Shown here piece after piece: positions 51,968 to 58,393 of a stretch of DNA of 60,824 nucleotides. This stretch comes from DATCJU01 sp036562635 (lineage in GTDB: Bacteria; Actinomycetota; Actinomycetes; Mycobacteriales; Pseudonocardiaceae), in the NCBI GenBank assembly GCA_036562635.1, contig DATCJU010000064.1, positions 1-60,824 on the forward strand. The letters run 5' to 3'. Position numbers and translations under genes: made by a program. Under the pieces are notes generated by a model. It was given only the letters and a program-made list of their open reading frames with translations. It made no database searches and was not told where the DNA came from. The stretch's first letter is position 1, and each line of letters begins with the position of its first letter.

Positions 51968-52516
51968 TCATCTCGGCAGCTTCGACTCCACCAGCTGCGC
52001 CACCCGCAACGCCTCGGCACAAACGTCCACGCCTTCGTACTTACCGAACCGATACACCACGTCGACCGCGATACTTCCCTGGCCGAATTCAAAGACCTGA
52101 GAGCACCCGCCCTGACCTTTACCCCCGCCGGGTATCACTACGGCACCTGGCCGACCATTCACCTTGTTGCGTTCAAAAACGTCGTACATACTGGCCCGCT
52201 CCTCGTAGAAGGCGAGCCCGTCATCTGGATCCTTCTTCAAGCCCAGGTTGTAGGGGTCCCCCTCGAAAAAGCAGCCAATCTCCCCGAGCTCCTCTTCTCG
52301 CTCACCCTTGGTTTCCACACCCAGCGAAGACAGCTCCTGAGCACTCAGAATCTGACACAGGTCAACCGCCTCCAGATTCTCCGCCTTCTTCGAAGCAGAA
52401 GACCCTTGCGACGTAGCTCCAGCCTGCGACTGCGGAGAACCATCCACCTTGCCCGAACATGCCGCCAGCGCAATAGCCATTACGCCCGCAGCAGCAACCG
52501 CCGAAACTCGCCGCAT
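51968..52516 (-). CDS. DUF3558 lipoprotein, copy A
   Basis: The 182-residue product has a lipoprotein signal (MRRVSAVAAAGVMAIALAAC, lipobox Cys near 20), a Ser/Gln/Lys linker and a DUF3558 domain with paired cysteines (VDLCQILSAQEL, IGCFFEGDPY, GGCSQVFEF, DVCAEAL). It should be anchored outside the membrane. The ATG overlaps the stop of the upstream WXG-like gene (TGATG) with GGAGG six bases before it. It precedes the PPE-like gene by 32 bases. Function unknown; DUF3558 proteins recur in EspG-type clusters of Pseudonocardiales. Confidence 0.82.
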   Translation of the reverse strand: MRRVSAVAAAGVMAIALAACSGKVDGSPQSQAGATSQGSSASKKAENLEAVDLCQILSAQELSSLGVETKGEREEELGEIGCFFEGDPYNLGLKKDPDDGLAFYEERASMYDVFERNKVNGRPGAVVIPGGGKGQGGCSQVFEFGQGSIAVDVVYRFGKYEGVDVCAEALRVAQLVESKLPR

Positions 52517-52944
52517 CACATTCCTCCCGAGAACGCCTGCCGATTGGCGTCCTCCACGTTCTGATAGCTCCGACCCGCCGCCTCGTAGCTCTGGGCCATA
52601 TCTTCAAGGATTTCCTGCATCCGGCGGAGCAACGGAAGCAGCGAGTTCGAATCTCCACTCGCCTTCAGCGCAAATTTTTCCGCCAACGCCTCGCCGGTGA
52701 TACTCCTGCCGAAACCCAGGCGACGCCCAAGGGAAAAGGAATGACTAACTATTTTTTCAATCTCGTCCCTGAACTCACGGCAGGCACGTGCCGCTTCTGT
52801 GGCCGCCTCCGGCTCGATGCGGAACCCACCGGAGGCCACCGCCGCGCTCAGCTGCGCACTCTGCGCCTCCAAATCGGTCAGCGCCGCGCCGGCGGTTACG
52901 AAACCCGCGATGTCCCCGAAGCTCCCGCTCCAGCTCTCAGTCAC
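52516..52944 (-). CDS. Small WXG-like helical protein of the type VII cluster
   Basis: The 142-residue product is all-helical by appearance. It has a WSG at residues 5-7, an N-terminal MTESWSGSFGDIAGFVTAG and a C-terminal helix MAQSYEAAGRSYQNVEDANR. The latter contains YQNVE, fitting the YxxxD/E type VII export motif. It may pair with the PPE-like protein or be a lone effector. GTG 52944 was chosen over 52971 because GGGGG lies upstream. The codons around 52660-52760 are unusually AT-rich for the window. It overlaps the DUF3558 gene by TGATG. Confidence 0.7.
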   Translation of the reverse strand: MTESWSGSFGDIAGFVTAGAALTDLEAQSAQLSAAVASGGFRIEPEAATEAARACREFRDEIEKIVSHSFSLGRRLGFGRSITGEALAEKFALKASGDSNSLLPLLRRMQEILEDMAQSYEAAGRSYQNVEDANRQAFSGGM

Positions 52945-53164
52945 CGCAGCCCCCAGTGCCCCACAGCACACTGATCACTTCACGTGGAACTTATCAGAGC
53001 AGCACGTCCCCCAGAGGGGTTCAAACCCACTCCCACCAGCTAGAACCCCATCGCTTCTCCAAGATCACCTGAACAGCGCACCTCCTGCCTCCACTCGGCT
53101 CTAGCCTCGACCACCCCAGTCGAGCATCTCGCCACAGGCGCCTCGGCGTCCTCCTCACCTCTCG

Positions 53165-53710
53165 TCACTTCGGCAGCTTCGACTCCACCAGCTGCGCCAC
53201 CTTCAGCGCCTCCGCACAGACGTCCACACCCTGATACTTACCGAACCGGTACACCACCTGGACCGAGATACTTCCCGAACCGAACTCGAAGACCTGGGCG
53301 CACCCGCCGTGTCCCTCGCCGCCGGCGGCCACCACCACAGCGCCCGGCCGACCGTTCACCTCGTTGCGCCGGAAAACGTCGTACAGGTCAGCTCGCTTCT
53401 CGTAGAAGGCAATACCGTCATCAGGGTCCTTCTTCAGACCCAAGTCGTAGGGGTCTCCCTCGAACTTGCACCCGATCTCCCCGAGACTGTCTTCCGGCTC
53501 ACCTGTGGCTGCCACCCTCAGCGAAGCCAACTCCTGCGCACTCAGGGCCTGGCACAGGTCGACGGCGCCCAGATCCTCTGCCTTCTTCGAAGTGGAAGAT
53601 CCTTGTGACGTGGTGCCACCTTGCGGCTGCGGAGCTCCCCCACCACCCGCACAGCCTTCCAGCGTAAGAGCCGTCACGCTCGCGGCCACGACCGCCAAAA
53701 CCCGCCGCAT
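53165..53710 (-). CDS. DUF3558 lipoprotein, copy B
   Basis: The 181-residue product is a close paralogue of copy A. By hand alignment the last roughly 132 residues differ at about 29 positions, and all four cysteine contexts are kept. The signal peptide ends in TLEGC, a weaker lipobox than copy A. The ATG overlaps the stop of a truncated WXG-like gene (TGATG), exactly as copy A overlaps its intact partner. It is part of a tandem duplication of a two-gene unit. A 220-base gap separates it from the next gene. Confidence 0.8.
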   Translation of the reverse strand: MRRVLAVVAASVTALTLEGCAGGGGAPQPQGGTTSQGSSTSKKAEDLGAVDLCQALSAQELASLRVAATGEPEDSLGEIGCKFEGDPYDLGLKKDPDDGIAFYEKRADLYDVFRRNEVNGRPGAVVVAAGGEGHGGCAQVFEFGSGSISVQVVYRFGKYQGVDVCAEALKVAQLVESKLPK

Positions 53711-53844
53711 CACATTCCTCCCGAGAACGCCTGCCGGTTGACGCCCTCCACGCCCTGGTACACTCGCGTCGTCGCCCCGTAGTTTTGGGCCATGCTTTCC
53801 AAAATCTCCTTTGCCTGTCCCGCCGGGGGAGCCAGCGAGTTCCA
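53710..53844 (-). pseudogene. 3' remnant of a duplicated WXG-like gene
   Basis: The last 44 codons of this frame (from WNSLAPPAGQAKEILESMAQ to VNRQAFSGGM) match the end of the intact 142-residue gene, including YQGVE and the terminal RQAFSGGM. The first roughly 100 codons of the partner are missing; upstream sequence is unrelated. An open frame continues to 54027 but has no homology there. The break at about 53845 marks a deletion or recombination end. It may still supply translational coupling to copy B of DUF3558. Confidence 0.75.
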
Positions 53845-54058
53845 CCCCGGCGGCCGGCGATCAGGCTGACGGGTACCGCCCGGCAAGCGTGGAGCTTCGC
53901 CGGATCTCGCACCCAGGACACCGCGATACGGTCCTGAGGTACGTCCGGGCGGACATGGCGTGCGCGATGCGAGCGGGCGCCCGGCAGCAGGGACAGCGTG
54001 GAGCATCGTGTCGGCCCACGCCGACATGTTCCGGGCCTACGGTCGCCCGGTGACAGCG

Positions 54059-54403
54059 ATGATTTCCGAGTACTGGATCGACACCGGCGACCACGCGGCG
54101 TACCAGGAGTACCTGGCGGAGTCGGCCGGGTTGCGCGAGCTTCTGCCGGCGCTGGACGGGTTCCACGGCGTGGAGCGGTACGCCAGCGAGCGGGAGCCGG
54201 GGACGTTCCTGGCCGTCGGGTTCTTCCGGGACGAGGCCGCCGTCGCCGCGTGGTGGAACACGCCGGAGCACCGGCGGGCGCAGGCGCTGGGACGGAGCTG
54301 GTTCTTCACCGGCTACCGGCTGCGGATGGCCGAGGTGGTCCGTGACTACGGTCCGCACGACCGCGACGAGGCTCCGGTGGACAGCCGCCGGGCACACGGC
54401 TGA
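54059..54403 (+). CDS. Antibiotic biosynthesis monooxygenase (ABM) domain protein
   Basis: The product is about 114 residues from ATG 54059; GTG 54050 is possible and neither has a strong Shine-Dalgarno. The ABM/dabb-like ferredoxin fold is visible as MISEYWIDTGDHAAYQEYL, GFHGVERYA, TFLAVGFFRDEAAVAAWW and HRRAQALGRSWFFTGYRLR. The MhuD haem triad is not reproduced, so haem degradation is unlikely. It probably oxidises or binds a small aromatic. It is 11 bases upstream of the ACT gene and likely co-transcribed. Confidence 0.7.
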   Translation: MISEYWIDTGDHAAYQEYLAESAGLRELLPALDGFHGVERYASEREPGTFLAVGFFRDEAAVAAWWNTPEHRRAQALGRSWFFTGYRLRMAEVVRDYGPHDRDEAPVDSRRAHG

Positions 54404-54414
54404 GGGGAGCACCG

Positions 54415-54798
54415 ATGCACGACCTGACCATCGAGCTGGACGACCGGCCCGGCGCGCTGGCGGCCATGGGTGAGGCGCTGGGTGCGGCGGGGATCAGCGT
54501 GGAGGGTGGCGGGGTGTTCACCGTGGACGGCCGGGCGGTGGCGCACTTCCTGTTCCAGGACGGCCCGGCGGCGCGCGGTGTGCTGGAGGCCGCCGGCGTC
54601 CGGGTGACGGGCTGCCGCGACGTGCTGGTCCGGCTCCTCGACCAGGACCGGCCGGGACAGCTCGGCGCGATCACCCGCGCTCTTGCCGACGCCGGAGTCA
54701 ACATCGAGGTCCAGTACTCCGACCACGACCACCGGCTGATCCTCGTGGTGGACGACCCGATGACCGGTGCCGCGGCCACGGCCGGCTGGGACCGCTGA
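54415..54798 (+). CDS. Tandem ACT domain protein
   Basis: The 127-residue product consists of two ACT modules: MHDLTIELDDRPGALAAMGE with DGRAVAHFLF, and RDVLVRLLDQDRPGQLGAIT with NIEVQYSDHDHRLILVV. The DRPG turns are the usual ligand-binding loops for amino acids. There is no catalytic domain, so it is a stand-alone sensor or regulatory subunit. The start follows GGGGAG. It forms an operon with the ABM gene and converges on the BREX helicase gene. Confidence 0.83.
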   Translation: MHDLTIELDDRPGALAAMGEALGAAGISVEGGGVFTVDGRAVAHFLFQDGPAARGVLEAAGVRVTGCRDVLVRLLDQDRPGQLGAITRALADAGVNIEVQYSDHDHRLILVVDDPMTGAAATAGWDR

Positions 54799-54882
54799 CC
54801 CCGCCCCGCCGAACGCCTCCACCCCACCGGCCTTCTCGCCGTTCCGCCGATCCTCGTTCCACAGCGGGCGGTTCCACCCCGG

Positions 54883-57027
54883 TCAGCGGTCGGCGGTGTG
54901 CGGAAGGTGCACACCGAGGATGCCCTGGCGGACGACCTGGGCTGCGGTCCTGTGGTCGGCCGCCCGCGCGGCGAGGGTGTCGTGCGCCAGGTCGGGCGGG
55001 AGGAGCTCGGCGAACTTGAGCTGGCGGACCGCCTCGTCGGTCACGTCGAGCCGCACCCCGGCGAGGTCGTTCCCGAACTCCTCCCGGGCGGCGGCGAGCG
55101 CCGTGCCGAGCGCGCGGGCGTCGCCGCGTACCCGCAGGTACCGGTTGTCGAAGCGGTCGGTCTCGTCCACCAGGCCTGGGGCGACCCGCCCCAGCGCGGT
55201 GGCGAGCACGGCGTTGGCCCGGCCACCCGCCCAGGTCCACCAGCGCGCCTGGTCCTGGTCGTGGCGAACCAGGACGCTGCATGTGGCGTCGACCCGGTGC
55301 CGGGTGTTCTCCCGGACCGTGCCGAGCCGCGTGGTGGCGCGCCGGGAGAGCCGCACCCGCTCCGGCTCCTCGCCGAGCAGCACCCGGCGCATCGCGTCGC
55401 ACAGCGTGGCGGGCAGCGGCTGCGGGATGCCGAGCCAGCGCGAGCTGCCCTGCAGGTCGGTCGGCTCGACCCAGGCGCGGTGGCGCCGCCAGTCGACGTG
55501 GGTGACCCGCCAGGACCGGCCGGCGAGGGCGAGCACCCGGGGCCCGGCGACGCGGCGGGTGAGCACGGCCGGGTCGATGGTGCCGATCTCGTCCCGGCCG
55601 TGCAGCACGGTGACCTCTGGGGCGGCGGAGAACACCGAGAGTAGTTCCAGGAAGTGCCGCCGCCCGTACCGGTGCTCCGCCTCGGGACCGGCGAAGAGCA
55701 TCCCGCCGTCCCGGTCCAGGTGCCCGGTCTCCACCAGCCAGACGGCGATCCGCGCCGCCTCCCCGTCCCCGGCGAGCGGCAGCGGGCCGAGCCACTCCGG
55801 CCACACCGCCTCACCGACCCGGCCCTCCTGCAGGCAGAGCGCGAGGAGCTGCTGGGCGAGCAGGTGCCGGGGTGTGGGTGGCGCGGTGACGGGTTCGACG
55901 TAGCCCTCGCTCCACAGCCGGAGCAGCCCGGCGGCCTGGAGCAGCTCGTCGTCGCCGGTGGCCAGCAGCAGCATGTTGGGCCGGGTGCCGGGGCGGCGGC
56001 CGGTGCGGCCGAGCCGCTGCAGGAAGGACGCCACGGTACGGGGCGCGCCGATCTGGATGACCCGGTCGAGGTCGCCGACGTCGATGCCGAGTTCCAGGGT
56101 GGAGGTGGCGACGATGACGCAGTCGCGGGCTTCGGCGAAGGCGGTCTCGGCGCGGCGGCGCTCGTCGGGGGACAGCGAGGAGTGGGACACGAAGGTTTGC
56201 ACGCCGTGTTCCCGCAGGGCGACGGCGAGTGCCTCCACGGTGCGCCGGGAGTCGGCGAAGACCAGCCGTTTCTCGCCCCGGTGCAGCGCGGCGACGACCT
56301 TGGCGGCGTTGGGGATGGTGCCGACGTGGTCCAGGTGCAGTTCCGGTTCGGCGGCTCCGCGCATCGCCGGGGCGACGACGCTGGCCGGCCGGTGCCCGCG
56401 GTTGCCGCCCTGCAGCCAGGCGAGCAGCGTCTCGGGGTTGCCGACCGTGGCGGACAGCCCGATCCGCTGGAGTGGCCGCCCGGTGAGCCGGGTGAGGCGT
56501 TCCAGGACGGCGAGCAGGTGCCAGCCGCGGTCGTCCCCGGCGAAGGCGTGCACCTCGTCGACGACGACGGCCCGCAGGCCGGCGAACAGCTCCCGCGGGT
56601 CGACCAGCGTGGAGACCAGCATCGACTCCAGCGACTCGGGGGTGGTGAGCAGGATGTCGGGCCGGTCGGCGGTCATGCGGCGCCGCGCGGTGGCAGCGGT
56701 GTCGCCGTGCCAGGCGCGGGCGGTCCGGCCGAGCCAGGCGGCGTAGCCGGCCAGGCGCGGTTCGAGGTTGTTCAGCAGGGCCCGCAACGGGCACACGTAC
56801 AACACGGACAGGCCGCGCCAGTCCTCGTTCGCCATGCGGGTGAGCAGCGGGAACGCGGCGGCCTCGGTCTTGCCGCCGGCGGTGGGGGCGAGCAGCAGGG
56901 CGTCGTCCCCGCGCAGCAGCGGGCGGACGGCGGCCTCCTGCAGCGGGCGCAGCGCGGGCCAGCCCAGCGTGTTGACCACGTGGTACAGCACGACCGGGTG
57001 CAGCGCGGCCGCGGCGTCCCCGCTCAC
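54883..57027 (-). CDS. brxHI: BREX type 2 helicase BrxHI (Lhr-like DEAD/DEAH)
   Basis: The 714-residue product is an Lhr-like superfamily 2 helicase. It has Walker A APTAGGKTEAAAFPLL, DEVHAFAG (motif II), GLSATVGNP (motif III), VSHSSLSPDERR, STLELGIDVGDLDRVIQIG and QRLGRTGRRPG (motif VI). It ends in a long C-terminal region typical of BrxHI. GTG 57027 lies 10 bases after the BrxD stop, so it is the third gene of a minus-strand operon. BrxHI accompanies the type 2 BREX (Pgl) phage-defence set. Its role is not fully known in the family. Confidence 0.88.
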   Translation of the reverse strand: MSGDAAAALHPVVLYHVVNTLGWPALRPLQEAAVRPLLRGDDALLLAPTAGGKTEAAAFPLLTRMANEDWRGLSVLYVCPLRALLNNLEPRLAGYAAWLGRTARAWHGDTAATARRRMTADRPDILLTTPESLESMLVSTLVDPRELFAGLRAVVVDEVHAFAGDDRGWHLLAVLERLTRLTGRPLQRIGLSATVGNPETLLAWLQGGNRGHRPASVVAPAMRGAAEPELHLDHVGTIPNAAKVVAALHRGEKRLVFADSRRTVEALAVALREHGVQTFVSHSSLSPDERRRAETAFAEARDCVIVATSTLELGIDVGDLDRVIQIGAPRTVASFLQRLGRTGRRPGTRPNMLLLATGDDELLQAAGLLRLWSEGYVEPVTAPPTPRHLLAQQLLALCLQEGRVGEAVWPEWLGPLPLAGDGEAARIAVWLVETGHLDRDGGMLFAGPEAEHRYGRRHFLELLSVFSAAPEVTVLHGRDEIGTIDPAVLTRRVAGPRVLALAGRSWRVTHVDWRRHRAWVEPTDLQGSSRWLGIPQPLPATLCDAMRRVLLGEEPERVRLSRRATTRLGTVRENTRHRVDATCSVLVRHDQDQARWWTWAGGRANAVLATALGRVAPGLVDETDRFDNRYLRVRGDARALGTALAAAREEFGNDLAGVRLDVTDEAVRQLKFAELLPPDLAHDTLAARAADHRTAAQVVRQGILGVHLPHTADR

Positions 57028-57037
57028 CGGTCCCCGC

Positions 57038-58393
57038 TCACAGGTCCAGGTCCACGTCGTCCGGGCTCGCGGCGGGCGGCACGGCGAGCCCGGCCGCGTT
57101 GCGCTCGACGTCGGACAGCTCGTCGCGGCGCAGGGTGAGCCGGTAGTGGCGGCGCGGGTCGAAGTCGGGGAACTGGTCGACCCGGTCAAGCACGTCGCCG
57201 ACGAGCTTCTTGAGGAACACCCGCGGGGCCACCCCGGCCTTCCCTCCGAGCCCGCCCGCGACGGCGGTGGCCAGCTCGGCCACGTAGGCGTCGTCGACGC
57301 GCTCGCGCACCCGGCCCGGTTCCTGGGCCGCCTCGGCGTACAGGTCGCGGACCTTCAGGCCGAGGGTGGCCAGGGCGTCGTGGTCGAAGCCGGGCAGCCG
57401 GAGCTGGACCGCACGCGGGTTGTCGAAGCGCGGATCGGTGGAGAGGTCGGTGGCGAGCCGCTGCGCCAGCGGGGCGAGGCGGGGCACGCCGCTGGGCCCG
57501 TCGTAGAAGGCGGGGGTGCCGGTGATGACCAGGTACAGGCCGGGGAACCGGCCGGCGTCGACCTCGTCGACGAGCTGCCGCAGTGCGTTGAGCGCCTTGT
57601 CCCGCACGTCGCCGCGCACCCGCTGCAGGGTCTCCACCTCGTCCAGGACGAGCAGCAGCCCGGGGTGCCCGGAGTCGCGGAGCACGGTGAGCAGGCCCTG
57701 CAGGAACGCCATGGCGCCGAAGTGGTCCAGGTCGCCGCGCACCCCGGCGGCGCGTTTCACCGCGGCGGCGACGTGCGGCTGCCCGCCGAGCCAGGCGGCG
57801 ATGCCGTCGGCGGTGGCGTTGTCCTGGGCCATCACGGCGGCACGGTAGGCCCGCAGGGCCTGGGCGAACACCGGGGTGCGGGCGGAGACGGCGGCGAGCC
57901 GTTTCTCCAGCAGGCCGGTCACCGCCTCGTCCAGCCGGGCCGTGCCGGCGGCGTCGGCGAGGGTGGGGTCGAGCGCGGCGGCGTCCGCTTCCAGGGTGTA
58001 CAGCCAGGCGTCGAGCACCGGGCGCAGCGCGCTGGGCGGGAACGCGGCGGTGCGCAGCGACTCGGCGACCCGCCGGTAGACGGTCTCCAGCCGGTGCAGC
58101 GGGGTCTCGCTCTCGGAGATCTGCACCTCGGCGGCGGCGAAGCCGCGGCGGAGGGCGCGTTCGGCGAGCCAGCGGGTGAGGAATGTCTTGCCCGCCCCGT
58201 ACTCGCCGCGGACGGCCTTGAACGCGGACCCGCCCGCGGCGACGGTGTCGAGTTCGGCGTCGAGCGCCGGGGCGAACCGTTCCACGCCGACGGCGAGCAG
58301 GTCGAGCCCGTTGGCGGGCACGGTCCCCCGGCGCAGCGCGTCGACGACCTCGCGCCGGCGGCGGGCGGAGGCGGTCCCGGTGGTTCCGGTCAT
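57038..58393 (-). CDS. brxD: BREX type 2 ATP-binding protein BrxD
   Basis: The 451-residue product has a P-loop (VRGEYGAGKTFLTRWLAERA) and Walker B LLLVLDEVETLQRVRGD. The C-terminus (SDVERNAAGLAVPPAASPDD) is typical of BrxD. It is an ATP-binding accessory protein of type 2 BREX, and its cytosolic role in phage exclusion is not well defined. The ATG overlaps the PglZ stop (ATGA), so translation is coupled. The gene order PglZ-BrxD-BrxHI is diagnostic. Confidence 0.88.
   Translation of the reverse strand: MTGTTGTASARRRREVVDALRRGTVPANGLDLLAVGVERFAPALDAELDTVAAGGSAFKAVRGEYGAGKTFLTRWLAERALRRGFAAAEVQISESETPLHRLETVYRRVAESLRTAAFPPSALRPVLDAWLYTLEADAAALDPTLADAAGTARLDEAVTGLLEKRLAAVSARTPVFAQALRAYRAAVMAQDNATADGIAAWLGGQPHVAAAVKRAAGVRGDLDHFGAMAFLQGLLTVLRDSGHPGLLLVLDEVETLQRVRGDVRDKALNALRQLVDEVDAGRFPGLYLVITGTPAFYDGPSGVPRLAPLAQRLATDLSTDPRFDNPRAVQLRLPGFDHDALATLGLKVRDLYAEAAQEPGRVRERVDDAYVAELATAVAGGLGGKAGVAPRVFLKKLVGDVLDRVDQFPDFDPRRHYRLTLRRDELSDVERNAAGLAVPPAASPDDVDLDL

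Noticed and set aside
53005..53038. tRNA-like 3' end (GGGGTTCAAACCCACT followed by CCCACCA)
   Set aside because: The T-arm has a mismatch, the acceptor spacing is wrong, and no D-arm, anticodon arm or 5' acceptor strand can be found upstream.
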